Source of the DNA: Alphaproteobacteria bacterium
GTDB lineage: Bacteria; Pseudomonadota; Alphaproteobacteria; Caulobacterales; Maricaulaceae
DNA: 64,000 bases
Direction of reading: 5' to 3'
Assembly (NCBI GenBank): GCA_016124675.1
Contig: WGNG01000009.1
Location: 124,001-188,000 of the forward strand
Every line of letters begins with the position of its first letter. Position 1 is the first letter of the stretch. Position numbers and translations under genes: made by a program. Positions 8,551-16,767 of this stretch are shown here, in pieces. The notes beneath the pieces are model-generated. The model had not been told where the DNA came from. It searched no databases and saw only the letters and a program-made list of their open reading frames with translations.

Positions 8551-8760
8551 ATGGACGGGGAAGTTGACGAGCTGGTCCTGAGCCAGCGCCTTGAAGCCCT
8601 GAGACGCGAGCACCGCGCGATGGACGATGAAGTGCGCGCCCTGACAATGTGCGGGGTCGTCGACCAGCTCAAGATCATGCGGCTCAAGCGGCGCAAGCTT
8701 CAACTGAAGGACGAGATTTTCCGGCTCGAGGACATCCTCAACCCGGACATCATCGCCTGA
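8551..8760 (+). CDS. Second DUF465 (YdcH-like) small protein
   Basis: A 69-residue charged helical protein ending with IMRLKRRKLQLKDEIFRLEDIL, the DUF465 signature also seen in the gene at 7040-7210. The ATG at 8551 is chosen because the homology starts there. GGAGG lies 14 nt upstream, longer than ideal; an in-frame GTG at 8539 is too close to that site, and the frame is open to 8434. The gene follows the ubiX pair on the same strand. Function unknown. Confidence 0.72.
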   Translation: MDGEVDELVLSQRLEALRREHRAMDDEVRALTMCGVVDQLKIMRLKRRKLQLKDEIFRLEDILNPDIIA

Positions 8761-8789
8761 TCGCGGGGACGCCAACGGCGTCAGCCTGG

Positions 8790-9977
8790 CTAGCGATTGC
8801 GTCCGAGCTTTTCGTGGCTTTCCACCCAGTCGCCCGCCACCACAGCGCCGGCCAGCGACACCTCGCCCGCCAGGACGGTTGCGGCGCAGATCTCGATGAA
8901 GCGCCCCACCTTGCCGGCGCCGCGGCAGCCCAGAATATCGAGGCATTCGCCCTGGGTCGGCAGGCCGGTGCCGCCGCCGAACGTGGCGACGATCAGGGCG
9001 GGCAGGGTGATGGACCAGTAATAGGTCTGGCCGTCGTCTTCCAGGCGCACATAGGTCATGGCGGCGTGGCTTTCGGCCACGTTGGCGGCGTCCTGGCCGG
9101 TGGCGATGAACAGGGCGGCCAGGGCGTTGGCGGCATGCATGCCGTTATTGGCCGAGCCGGCCATGACCGAGCCGGCGAAGGAGTTGAGGCGGGCGCGGAA
9201 CAGATCCGCCGCGCCGGTGCCGACGCGCGCGCGAAGGAGGGCGTCGGGGATGCGCGCTTCGGCCACCACGCGGGCGCCGCGCGAATGCAACACATTGAGT
9301 TGTGAGTGCTTTTTGTCGGTGTCCATGGCCCCCGACAAGGTGTAGCGGGCGCCGCCGGGATGGTGCGCGGCGATCCAGCGGCAGGCGGCGTCGGCGGCTT
9401 TTCCCGACATGTTCTGGCCGGCGGCGTCGCCGGTTTCGAAATTGAAGCGCAGGTGCAGCATGGGTCCCACGGCGTAGCGCTCGATGTGGGACAGCTTGAC
9501 CACGGAGCTCGTGGCCTCGGCCGCGAGCCGGATGGAATCCATGTGTGTTTCCAGCCAGCTGGCGAAATCGCGCGCACCACGCGCATCGTGGAAATGGAAG
9601 ACCGGCGCGCGCTGCATATAGCGCTCCACGATCGTGGTCTTCACCCCGCCGGCTTCCGACAGGAGGCGCATGCCGCGGTTATAGCTGGCCACGAGCGTGC
9701 CCTCAGTGGTCGCGAGCGGTACATAAACGTCCTCTCCGGTGACATGTTCGCCCTGAATGCGGACCGGACCGGCAAGCCCGATGGGCACCTGGGCCACGCC
9801 GATGACATTCTCGATATTGCCGCGCGTCACCGCCGGGTCGAAACTGAAGGCGCCGACATGGGTCAGGTCCGCGCCGGTGCGCGCGGTGATGAAGGCGCGC
9901 CGCTCGGCCGCCGCTTCCCGGCTGTGATCGCCCTCCTTGCGCCGGGGCACGGGCATGCGGGTGTCGTTGGGGATCAT
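8790..9977 (-). CDS. Hydroxymethylglutaryl-CoA reductase, class I type
   Basis: Reduces HMG-CoA to mevalonate with NAD(P)H, or the reverse in catabolism. The 395-residue catalytic domain has all four classical catalytic residues: Glu in PLATTEGTLVAS (about residue 93), Lys in DTDKKHSQLN, Asp in ATGQDAAN, and the C-terminal His in ESHEKLGRN. The early ENVIGVAQVPIGLAGP substrate loop is also present. The soluble length and the C-terminal flap with His fit class I. The start is ATG 9977, with a GTG one codon upstream, and overlaps the sirtuin stop, so the two are coupled. Most alphaproteobacteria use the MEP route, so this gene is noteworthy; no other mevalonate gene is in the window. Confidence 0.9.
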   Translation of the reverse strand: MIPNDTRMPVPRRKEGDHSREAAAERRAFITARTGADLTHVGAFSFDPAVTRGNIENVIGVAQVPIGLAGPVRIQGEHVTGEDVYVPLATTEGTLVASYNRGMRLLSEAGGVKTTIVERYMQRAPVFHFHDARGARDFASWLETHMDSIRLAAEATSSVVKLSHIERYAVGPMLHLRFNFETGDAAGQNMSGKAADAACRWIAAHHPGGARYTLSGAMDTDKKHSQLNVLHSRGARVVAEARIPDALLRARVGTGAADLFRARLNSFAGSVMAGSANNGMHAANALAALFIATGQDAANVAESHAAMTYVRLEDDGQTYYWSITLPALIVATFGGGTGLPTQGECLDILGCRGAGKVGRFIEICAATVLAGEVSLAGAVVAGDWVESHEKLGRNR

Positions 9978-10708
9978 CACACAGCCTCCAGCCGCGCCGC
10001 CCAGTCCGGGACGATCTGCGTCGCCGGTCCGTCATGGCGCTCGTCAAACATCGCGCTGACCTCGCCCGGTTCGAGGGTCAGCTCCACCGTCCAGGCGCCC
10101 GCGGCCCTGGCCTCCCGGACAAAGCCGGCGGCGGGCCAGACCGTGCCGGAGGTGCCGATGGCGACAAACAGGTCCACGCTTTCCAGAGCGGCGTAGATGC
10201 GCTCCATCTCCAGCGGCATTTCGCCGAACCAGACCACGTGGGGGCGCAAACTCCCCACCGCGCCGCAGGACGGGCAGGCGCGCGCCCGGGTCAGCGGCTC
10301 GCGATCAGTGAAGACATGGCCACACTCCGTGCAGCGCGTCTTCAACAGCTCGCCATGCATGTGGAGGAGAGAGGCGGACCCCGCCTGTTCGTGCAGATCG
10401 TCAATATTCTGGGTGACCAGCAGGAACTCGCCCCGCCCCGCCATCATCCAGGCCTGTTCCAGACCGGCGAGCGCCAGATGGGCGGCGTTGGGCCGGGCGC
10501 CGATGAGGTTGGCGCGCCGGGCCGAGTAGAAGTCCAGCACCGCATCGGGATCGGAGGCATAGCCTTCGGGCGTGGCAAGCTTCATGGGGTCGAACTTCGC
10601 CCAGATGCCGCCCGCATCCCGGAACGTGCCGAGCCCGCTTTCAGCGCTGATCCCGGCGCCGGTGAGGATGACGATATTGCGGGCGGGGTTGCGCGAAGAC
10701 CGGGTCAT
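9977..10708 (-). CDS. cobB: NAD-dependent protein deacylase, Sir2 family
   Basis: Removes acetyl or acyl groups from lysines using NAD. The 243-residue protein shows the NAD-binding motif VILTGAGISAESGLGTFR, TQNIDDLHEQAG, the catalytic His in LLHMHGEL, a zinc site with two CXXC pairs (CTEC and CPSC), and PHVVWFGEMP, typical of CobB-type (class III) sirtuins. The start at 10708 (MTRSS) is preferred; the frame runs upstream through low-complexity Arg/Ser codons antisense to the divergent diguanylate cyclase, which are not real coding sequence. It overlaps the HMG-CoA reductase start, so regulation of that enzyme by deacylation is an attractive but unproven idea. Confidence 0.94.
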   Translation of the reverse strand: MTRSSRNPARNIVILTGAGISAESGLGTFRDAGGIWAKFDPMKLATPEGYASDPDAVLDFYSARRANLIGARPNAAHLALAGLEQAWMMAGRGEFLLVTQNIDDLHEQAGSASLLHMHGELLKTRCTECGHVFTDREPLTRARACPSCGAVGSLRPHVVWFGEMPLEMERIYAALESVDLFVAIGTSGTVWPAAGFVREARAAGAWTVELTLEPGEVSAMFDERHDGPATQIVPDWAARLEAV

Positions 10709-10850
10709 GGCGCCGAGGGTGGCCGGACCCGGCGCACCCTGTCCAGCGCTTTTGCGCACCGGGTTGGGCGCAAGGGGTTTGGTGAACGCTTTCTTAACCG
10801 CACGCGCGCGAGTATGGGAGGCAAACATCCTCGATACAGGGGAAGGCCTG

Positions 10851-11576
10851 ATGCGCATCCGACCCGGCGATCCGACCGGCGCCGCCGCCACGCGGCGCGA
10901 CCCGGCCTCCCCCGCGCGCAGCGCCAGCGCGCCGTCCGCCGCCCCGTCCGCCGCCCGCGCGCCCGACAGCGCCTCCATCATGGGCGTGCCGGAAGCCGAG
11001 CTGACCCCCAATGTGCAGCGCGCCCTGCTGACCCTGATGGGCGAGGTGGACCAGCTGCGCCGCGAGACCGAGGCCCTGCGCGCCAAGGTGCGCGATCTGG
11101 AAAGCCTCGCCGACCGCGATGTCTTCCTGCCGGTGCTCAACCGGCGCGCCTTCCTGCGCGAGGTGTCCAAAGCCCTGGCCCTGGCCGAGCGCCACGACGC
11201 GCCCTCCTCGCTGATCTATCTCGATCTCAACGGCTTCAAGGCGATCAATGATTCCCACGGTCACGCGGCGGGCGATGCGGCCCTGCGCGCCGTGGCCGAG
11301 CTGATCGCCGCCCATGTGCGCGAAACCGACGCGGTGGGCCGCCTGGGCGGTGACGAGTTCGGCATCGTGCTCACCCTCACCCCCGTCAACGCCGCCGAGC
11401 GCAAGGCCCGCGAGCTGGTGGAGACGCTGGAAACCACGCCCATCCTCCATGAGGGCCGCGAGCTGAAAGTTGGCGCCGCCTGGGGCGTGCGCGCCCTGGA
11501 AGCCGGCATCGACGTCAACACCGCCATGGCGCAGGCCGATGCGGCGATGTATGCGCGGAAGATGGGCAATGCCTGA
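10851..11576 (+). CDS. Diguanylate cyclase (GGDEF domain)
   Basis: Makes cyclic di-GMP from two GTP. The 241-residue protein has an Ala/Pro/Ser-rich N-terminus of about 45 residues, a predicted coiled coil at about 55-90 (MGEVDQLRRETEALRAKVRDLE), and then a complete GGDEF domain. The latter shows LNRRAF, YLDLNGFKAIND and the intact active-site motif RLGGDEFG. An RETD placed five residues before GGDEF matches the RxxD product-inhibition site, so feedback control is likely. The ATG at 10851 has GGAAGG upstream. There is no membrane segment or sensor domain; the coiled coil suggests dimerisation as the control step. Confidence 0.9.
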   Translation: MRIRPGDPTGAAATRRDPASPARSASAPSAAPSAARAPDSASIMGVPEAELTPNVQRALLTLMGEVDQLRRETEALRAKVRDLESLADRDVFLPVLNRRAFLREVSKALALAERHDAPSSLIYLDLNGFKAINDSHGHAAGDAALRAVAELIAAHVRETDAVGRLGGDEFGIVLTLTPVNAAERKARELVETLETTPILHEGRELKVGAAWGVRALEAGIDVNTAMAQADAAMYARKMGNA

Positions 11577-11689
11577 CCCCTTGGTGCGCAGCCGCCATCG
11601 TGCGTGTTGCGCCCTGCCTGTGCAGCGCCTAGAACGGGCGCATTGACGGGCGCCGGCTGGGGCGGTCCCGCTCAGAAAAGGCGTGCTCC

Positions 11690-12478
11690 ATGTCCCGACT
11701 GACCGAATTTCGCGAGTATGCCCTCGCCCACAAGATGGAGCTCGAGGCCATATTGAGCGAAGTTTATGCCGAGCTGATGCGCGACCGCACCGGCTTTGCG
11801 ATGTTCGATGGCGGCGCGCACAAGGGATACCACACCCTGCGCATGCTGGACCTGCCGGGCTGCCAGCGTGTCTTCGCCGTGGAGGCCGACCCGGTCATGG
11901 CGCAGCGGCTGAAAGACATTCTGGAGCGCGAGGCGCCCGGCGATGACCGCGTGACGCTGGTGCAAAAAGCGCTGCAGCGCGACCCATCCATCCGCTCCAT
12001 CCCCTGGCGCTCATCCAGCAGCCATCAGGGACGCTCGTCCATCGTCTCGGAAAACACCGGCCGGCCGACCATCTGGCACGGCAATCAGGAGATGGAGTAT
12101 CGCGAGATCACCCGGGTCGACGCCGCGACCATTGATGACATTCTGAGCGACAACACCCTTCCCGTCGGCTTCATCAAGCTCGATCTGGAGGGCGCGGACC
12201 TGCACGCCCTGTTTGGCGCGCGCGACACGCTGGCCTATCATCGACCGGTGGTGGCGTTTGAAAACTCCGTCCACGCCCCTGAAGTGCATGGCTTCACCCT
12301 GCCCGAAGTGGCAGGCTATTTCCATGGGCTCGGCTATGTGGGTATGGACGTGGTCGGCGACGTGATGGGCGTGGACAACTGGTTCGGCTTCTTCGAAGCC
12401 TGGGCGGTTCCGCGCGAGCTGGTCGCCGCGGTGTCGGGAATGATCAATAGCGCGCTGGCGCGGCGGGGATTTAAGTAG
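11690..12478 (+). CDS. FkbM-family SAM-dependent methyltransferase
   Basis: A 262-residue protein with a Rossmann-type SAM site: FDGGAHKGYHTLRM as motif I, VFAVEADPVMAQRL as the acidic ribose-binding strand, and the FkbM signature VDAATIDDIL...PVGFIKLDLEGADLHALFGA. The C-terminal YVGMDVV...WFGFFEAW segment is also FkbM-like. Such enzymes O-methylate sugars or small molecules. The sulfotransferase and the nucleotide-sugar genes downstream suggest modification of a surface glycan; that is inference. AAGG lies 8 nt before the ATG. Confidence 0.83.
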   Translation: MSRLTEFREYALAHKMELEAILSEVYAELMRDRTGFAMFDGGAHKGYHTLRMLDLPGCQRVFAVEADPVMAQRLKDILEREAPGDDRVTLVQKALQRDPSIRSIPWRSSSSHQGRSSIVSENTGRPTIWHGNQEMEYREITRVDAATIDDILSDNTLPVGFIKLDLEGADLHALFGARDTLAYHRPVVAFENSVHAPEVHGFTLPEVAGYFHGLGYVGMDVVGDVMGVDNWFGFFEAWAVPRELVAAVSGMINSALARRGFK

Positions 12479-12569
12479 TTAGAGACTTGCAGGCGCGGCA
12501 GCAAGCATCGGCAAACCCACGGTTATTAGGCGGCAAGGCTTGTATCGAGATTTCTGCGCTGAGGCGCGC

Positions 12570-13307
12570 TTAAATCAGACGGCGGATGTTATTTTTCAGC
12601 AGCATAGCCAGCGTTGCACCGTATACATGGTCAAGCTCCTGCTGTATGGCATCAGGTAGAGCGACATTAGCTTTCTGAGCGAAAGAGATATGCTCGTTCT
12701 CAATGGGTATATTTGTTTTGTCAGGCGCAGTTGCCCCGGAGAATTCCAGAATCCGGTCTGCGGCAAGCAATAGATTGCTCGCCATACGCTCTTGAGAGAC
12801 GACGAAAACCCGCTCAACGCCGACTTCGTTCAAGAGGCTAGCAATATATCGATCATATCTTAGGCGATCCTTTGCATAGCGTATATAATACGATCCAACA
12901 TCGCAATTGGCATAAAAATCTCTTTCTTTATAGGCAAAATGGTTTTTGCTTTCTCCTGAAATCGCAATATTTTTATGCATATTCCACCAAGAGACCAAAG
13001 ATCTCGCCGGATCCCGTATGCAAACAACGAACTTTCTATTGATGTCTTCCGCCAAATATTGTATAGCCTTCTTGTTGAACATATATGCAGCAAATTTATG
13101 GCAGACTAGGCGTGTGTCGCTCAGAGTAACGTGGCCCAGTGTAGCTTGAGCTTCATGGGCCTTGATTGCTGGCCAAACAAGTTCGAGCGCTCCGTTTGGC
13201 GCGGTCAACACCTTGACGCCCTCTCGCCTACCCAGCTCGCGTATCAGTGCGGACGTACCACACTTTGGGAACCCAACCACGACAAGACTTGGAATTTGGG
13301 TGATCAT
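12570..13307 (-). CDS. Sulfotransferase domain protein
   Basis: A 245-residue enzyme expected to transfer sulfate from PAPS. The N-terminal P-loop-like motif VVVGFPKCGTSALIREL is the 5'-phosphosulfate loop, and VVCIRDPARSLVSWWNMH is the 3'-phosphate-binding helix of sulfotransferases. Base composition is much more AT-rich than all neighbours, with codons such as ATA and AGA. This points to recent acquisition, common for glycan-modifying genes. The substrate is probably a polysaccharide or lipid-linked sugar, by neighbourhood only. No PAPS synthesis genes are in the window. Confidence 0.82.
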   Translation of the reverse strand: MITQIPSLVVVGFPKCGTSALIRELGRREGVKVLTAPNGALELVWPAIKAHEAQATLGHVTLSDTRLVCHKFAAYMFNKKAIQYLAEDINRKFVVCIRDPARSLVSWWNMHKNIAISGESKNHFAYKERDFYANCDVGSYYIRYAKDRLRYDRYIASLLNEVGVERVFVVSQERMASNLLLAADRILEFSGATAPDKTNIPIENEHISFAQKANVALPDAIQQELDHVYGATLAMLLKNNIRRLI

Positions 13308-13377
13308 AACGGGTTTGCTCCAATAATTTGAGAAGGACGCCGGTGCCGAGGGCGTGGCAGCGGCCAGTTGCGGCGTC

Positions 13378-13578
13378 CTAAAACTCGCGCCGCACGATGG
13401 CGACCTTGGAGTAGTCGATATAGATCGACTGGCTGGGCGTCAGGATCAGGCGCTTTTCCGGCACGCGCTTTTCAGACACATAGCGTGCAAACGCCGCGAC
13501 CATGTCATCGGCCTGTTGTGAGGTGGCGTCGATCTCAACGCTCGCGCCCGATTCAAGAATGATCTTAACCATCGCCAT
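13378..13578 (-). CDS. Small conserved protein, paralog 1 of 4
   Basis: A 66-residue protein of unknown function, MAMVKIILESGASVEI at the start and SIYIDYSKVAIVRREF at the end. It is clearly homologous along its whole length to the products at 14732-14932 and 15411-15611 and more distantly to 15112-15360. The shared core is SGA, ADDMVAAFARY, KRxPEKRxILTPxQSIYVDFSKVA. Predicted layout: beta strand, helix, then two beta strands. The ATG has a G-rich site (GGGGGAC) upstream, a feature common to the set. No cysteines, membrane segment or catalytic motif are seen. Confidence 0.78.
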   Translation of the reverse strand: MAMVKIILESGASVEIDATSQQADDMVAAFARYVSEKRVPEKRLILTPSQSIYIDYSKVAIVRREF

Positions 13579-13927
13579 GACATGTCCCCCGACGAAAATA
13601 TGAAGGCCCCGCCGCCTTTCGCCCTGTTCTAACAGAGGTTTGAAAGGCGTCAAAGGCTGATATGCGGCGGTTGGCGCGGCGGCCCGGTCCGGGCAGGGCG
13701 CGGGCGGGCAGAGCCCGGCGCACAAGGCCTGGCAAAGCGCGCGCCGGCCTGTTCTGGGCGGGCCGCGCGCTCGGCATATCTGATCCGGAGCCCACCTCAC
13801 CTGCAGGCCGGCGCCCGTTTTGCGGGCCGGGCTCCAGGCGCGTTCACAGAACCGTCGCGCCGCTCCCATTCCCTTCGCACCCGCATCATTCTATAATGCC
13901 GGTCCCAAACCAAAGGAGCTAACGTCC
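13579..13927. other. Intergenic region with no recognised gene
   Basis: This GC-rich gap of about 350 bp separates a leftward small gene from a rightward lipoprotein gene, so it must hold two divergent promoters. The open frames in it are Arg/Pro/Gly-rich and look non-coding. I see no RNA gene or clear operator. Confidence 0.5.
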
Positions 13928-14596
13928 ATGCGATACGTGAATCGCCTGTCGGCCTTGATGTGCGCCGCCTCCCTGGCGGTGCTGGCCGCGTGCACGCCCG
14001 CCGAAGAGCCGCAATCGGGCGATGCGGCTGAAAGCGCCGCCCCGTCCGGCGAGGCCTCGCAGGACGCGGGTGCGGCTGGCGCAGACCCCCAGGACGCCGT
14101 GCGGGAAACTGCGCCCGCCCCTGCCGCCATCGAGCCCGCACCTGCAGCCGCCGGCCTGGCGAATGCCGTGTTCGCGATCGAGGGCGCGGCCCTCGGCGCC
14201 GCGCTGCAGCCGGGGGCGGGTCTTGAGATCATGCCCACAGATTCCGGGGCCGAGATTGCCGGCGTGATGGAGAACCCGGTCAGCACGGCCCGCACGGGCG
14301 GGGCGCATGTGGCGATCCCGGCCGAGCTGGCGGCAAGCCTGGCAGGGCGCAGCATTACCGTGACGATCCTGGCGAGCTCGCCCGATGGCGGCGGGCTGCA
14401 GGCGGCGTATTCCACCGCCCAGAGGGGCAATTCGGGCTGGCGCACGCTGGCGCTGACGCCGGACTTCGCCCCCGTCAGCTTCCAGTATGGCGTCCCGGCG
14501 CCGGGCGAGGCTGCGGTCGTGGCCAACTATATCGGCCTTGCCCCGGTTGGCGGAACGGTGAGCGTCCGGGCGGTGTCGGTGACGATCGACAGCTAG
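13928..14596 (+). CDS. Putative lipoprotein with C-terminal beta domain
   Basis: A 222-residue protein. The signal peptide ends in the lipobox LAVLAAC (Cys22), followed by an Ala/Pro/Glu/Asp-rich linker of about 55 residues. A globular beta-rich domain of about 140 residues then begins at FAIEGAALG. That domain resembles the one in the membrane-anchored protein at 23002-23604: both share EGAAL, IPxE, GRxIxV and a GWR motif in the same order. AAGGAG lies 8 nt before the ATG. A role as cell-envelope carbohydrate-binding or structural module is possible but unproven. Confidence 0.75.
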   Translation: MRYVNRLSALMCAASLAVLAACTPAEEPQSGDAAESAAPSGEASQDAGAAGADPQDAVRETAPAPAAIEPAPAAAGLANAVFAIEGAALGAALQPGAGLEIMPTDSGAEIAGVMENPVSTARTGGAHVAIPAELAASLAGRSITVTILASSPDGGGLQAAYSTAQRGNSGWRTLALTPDFAPVSFQYGVPAPGEAAVVANYIGLAPVGGTVSVRAVSVTIDS

Positions 14597-14628
14597 GACT
14601 GGCTGGCCCAAACAGACGCGCGCGAGGA

Positions 14629-14666
14629 AAAAACAGCCGCCCCATGCGGGGCGGCTGTTTGGTTTT
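14629..14666 (+). terminator. Intrinsic terminator, bidirectional
   Basis: A perfect 13-bp stem (14631-14643 with 14648-14660) with an ATGC loop is flanked by an A-run on the left and TTT-GG-TTTT on the right. It ends the lipoprotein gene and could also stop the leftward paralog 2 transcript. Confidence 0.85.
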
Positions 14667-14731
14667 CAGGGCGCCAGGCCCGCAGCGGCGCGTGAAACGC
14701 GCCGCCAGAGACGACTGTTGCCGATTGGCCT

Positions 14732-14932
14732 CTAAAACTCCCGCCGCACCACGGCGACCTTGGAAAAGTCGACATAAATCGACTGGTTCGGCGTCAGGAT
14801 CGTGCGCTTTTCCGGCACGCGCTTTTCAAACGCGAAGCGCGCAAAGCTCGCCACCATGTCGTCGGCCTGGGCCGAGGTGCACTCGACTTCCACCGTCGCG
14901 CCCGATTCCAGGATGACTTTTACCAGTGCCAT
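14732..14932 (-). CDS. Small conserved protein, paralog 2 of 4
   Basis: A 66-residue protein, MALVKVILESGATVEVE at the start and SIYVDFSKVAVVRREF at the end, the same length as paralog 1 and sharing most positions with it. The conserved block ADDMVASFARF-x-EKRVPEKRTILTP is unmistakable. The ribosome site is AAGGGGGCAAG. It is separated from paralog 1 by the unrelated lipoprotein gene on the opposite strand and lies about 180 bp upstream, in plus coordinates, of paralog 4. Function unknown. Confidence 0.78.
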   Translation of the reverse strand: MALVKVILESGATVEVECTSAQADDMVASFARFAFEKRVPEKRTILTPNQSIYVDFSKVAVVRREF

Positions 14933-15111
14933 GATCTTGCCCCCTTGATGATGCGGTGAAGGCCCCGCCTTCAGCGCTGTTGCCCCGGAGCGTCCGGCCT
15001 GACGGCGTCAGGCCGCCCGCTCCAACCTTTCCATCGCGAGCGCAATGCCGGAACCGGCGCCCGCTTTTCCGAGTACACTCCGGCCGGCGGATCGCCGGCG
15101 TCGAAACCTGT

Positions 15112-15360
15112 TCAGGCGCGCTTGCCGCGGCGCGCCGGGCTGGCCGATGCGGCGGGGGCCCGGCCCTCTATGATCATGGACACCTTGCGGAAATCCACGA
15201 AGAAGCAGCCGCCATCCTCCACCTGGAACCGGTGCGGCGGCGCCTCGCCGCCATTGGCGAATTTGGCGAACGACGCCACCAGGCGCGTGCCCAGCGCGTC
15301 GGGCAGTTCCAGCGCGGCCTCGTGGCCGGAATCAAAGACGATCGTCACATTGGTCATCAT
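15112..15360 (-). CDS. Small conserved protein, divergent paralog 4
   Basis: An 82-residue protein aligned to the other three by TIVFDSGHEAALEL, LVASFAKFA and FFVDFRKVSMIIEG, but lacking the EKRxILTP block. It carries an extra Ala/Arg/Lys-rich basic tail of about 16 residues. Two adjacent ATG codons (15360 and 15357) are possible starts; AGGGGAC lies just upstream. It precedes paralog 2 on the same strand and follows paralog 3, so the three may form a small operon read leftwards. The basic tail may bind nucleic acid or a membrane; this is a guess. Confidence 0.68.
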   Translation of the reverse strand: MMTNVTIVFDSGHEAALELPDALGTRLVASFAKFANGGEAPPHRFQVEDGGCFFVDFRKVSMIIEGRAPAASASPARRGKRA

Positions 15361-15410
15361 GGCTGTCCCCTGTCGACTGGCCAAAGTCTGGCGCCGGGCC
15401 GGCGTGACGA

Positions 15411-15611
15411 TCAGCTCGCCCGCCGCACGATGGCGGCTTTCGAGAAATCAACGTAAATTGACTGGCTGGGCGTCAGTATGGTGCGCTTTTCCGGCGTCCG
15501 CTTGCCGGACACATAGCGCGCGAACGCCGCGACCATGTCGTCGGCGATCTTGTCGGTGGTCTCCACATCGACCACAGCGCCCGAAACGAGCGTGACCTGA
15601 ATTTTTGCCAT
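15411..15611 (-). CDS. Small conserved protein, paralog 3 of 4
   Basis: A 66-residue protein, MAKIQVTLVSGAVVDVE at the start, with IADDMVAAFARYVSGKRTPEKR and SIYVDFSKAAIVRR, clearly the same family as the genes at 13378 and 14732. It is the most upstream member of the leftward run of paralogs 3, 4 and 2, just downstream of galU on the same strand. GGGGGAC precedes the ATG. Function unknown. Small size, no signal peptide and conserved aromatic/charged C-terminus fit a cytosolic binding or regulatory protein. Confidence 0.78.
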   Translation of the reverse strand: MAKIQVTLVSGAVVDVETTDKIADDMVAAFARYVSGKRTPEKRTILTPSQSIYVDFSKAAIVRRAS

Positions 15612-15709
15612 GACGTCCCCCGCATCCGCCCCCCCGAGCCTGCGATGCGGTTGACACCAGTTTTTCGCACCTGCGCAACTTCATTTTATGCCGGGCGCCC
15701 AAAAAAAGT

Positions 15710-16594
15710 TCAGCCGGCGGCGCCGAGAAGCGCCTGAAGGATGGCGCGCACGTCGGCGCCATGCTCGGGATCGGCCAGAGCCATGGCGGCGCTGGCGCGC
15801 AGATAGCCGGTCTTGGAGCCGGTATCGAACACCTCGCCGGTGAAGGGCAGGGCATGGAACGCGCTGGTTGCCATGAGGGTGAGCATGGCGTCGGTGAGCT
15901 GGATCTCGCCGCCTGCGCCCGGAGCCTGGCGCGACAGGATGGCGAAAATCTCCGGCTGGAGGATATAGCGGCCGGAAATCATCAGGTTGGAGGGTGCGTC
16001 CTCGACAGCGGGCTTCTCCACCATGCCGCGCATTTCGATGAGGGCGCCCTTGCGCGCGCCCGGGTCGACAATGCCATAGCTCGACACCTCGCTGCGCGGC
16101 ACTTCCTGCACGGAGATGAGATTGCCGCCGACGTCCGCATGGGCGTGCGCCATTTCAGCCAGGCAGGGCGGATCGGAGCGCATGATCATGTCGGGCAGCA
16201 GCACGGCGAAGGGCTCGTCGCCCACCAGCTCGCGCGCGCACCAGATGGCGTGGCCGAGGCCCAGCGGCGCCTGCTGGCGCACGAAGCTGCACGCGCCCGC
16301 CTGCGGCAGGTCGGCGCGCAGAGCGGCGAGCAGCGCGGTCTTGCCCTTGGCCTCCAGCGTGGCTTCAAGCTCATAGGCGGTGTCGAAATAATCCTCGATC
16401 GCGGCCTTGTTGCGCCCGGTGACGAAGATGAAATGCTCGATGCCTGCCGCGCGCGCCTCGTCGATGACATAGTGAAGGGCCGGCCGGTCGAAGACGGGCA
16501 GCATCTCCTTGGGGATGACCTTGGTGGCCGGCAGCACGCGCGTGCCGAGGCCGGCGACGGGCAGGACCGCCTTGCGGACAGGTTTGATGGCCAT
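15710..16594 (-). CDS. galU: UTP-glucose-1-phosphate uridylyltransferase
   Basis: Makes UDP-glucose from UTP and glucose-1-phosphate. The 294-residue protein has the nucleotidyltransferase start VLPVAGLGTRVLPATKVIPKEMLPVFDRP, QQAPLGLGHAIWCA, LLPDMIM, and EKPAVEDAPSNLMISGRYIL, all diagnostic for bacterial GalU. Product UDP-glucose feeds the UDP-glucose dehydrogenase encoded at 18934-20238. It is divergently placed from the mannose-1-phosphate guanylyltransferase fusion gene across a 173-bp gap that should hold both promoters. Confidence 0.96.
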   Translation of the reverse strand: MAIKPVRKAVLPVAGLGTRVLPATKVIPKEMLPVFDRPALHYVIDEARAAGIEHFIFVTGRNKAAIEDYFDTAYELEATLEAKGKTALLAALRADLPQAGACSFVRQQAPLGLGHAIWCARELVGDEPFAVLLPDMIMRSDPPCLAEMAHAHADVGGNLISVQEVPRSEVSSYGIVDPGARKGALIEMRGMVEKPAVEDAPSNLMISGRYILQPEIFAILSRQAPGAGGEIQLTDAMLTLMATSAFHALPFTGEVFDTGSKTGYLRASAAMALADPEHGADVRAILQALLGAAG

Positions 16595-16767
16595 GAGCTT
16601 TCAGCGCCTCCCGATTGCGTCCCCTCGCGCCGGTCTAGCCCGCCGCCGGGGCGGGCGCAATATCGCGGCGGGCTGTGCAAGACGCCCGATTGCCTCTTCA
16701 AGCGCGCGCGCGCTTGGACTAGAACACCGTCTGAGCCGGGGGGCGAAAGACGCGGGGGCGGTGGCAG

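Noticed and set aside
10709-11170. N-terminal extension of the sirtuin
   Set aside because: The upstream frame is Arg/Ser-rich, antisense to the divergent diguanylate cyclase, and the Sir2 motif starts right after the ATG at 10708.
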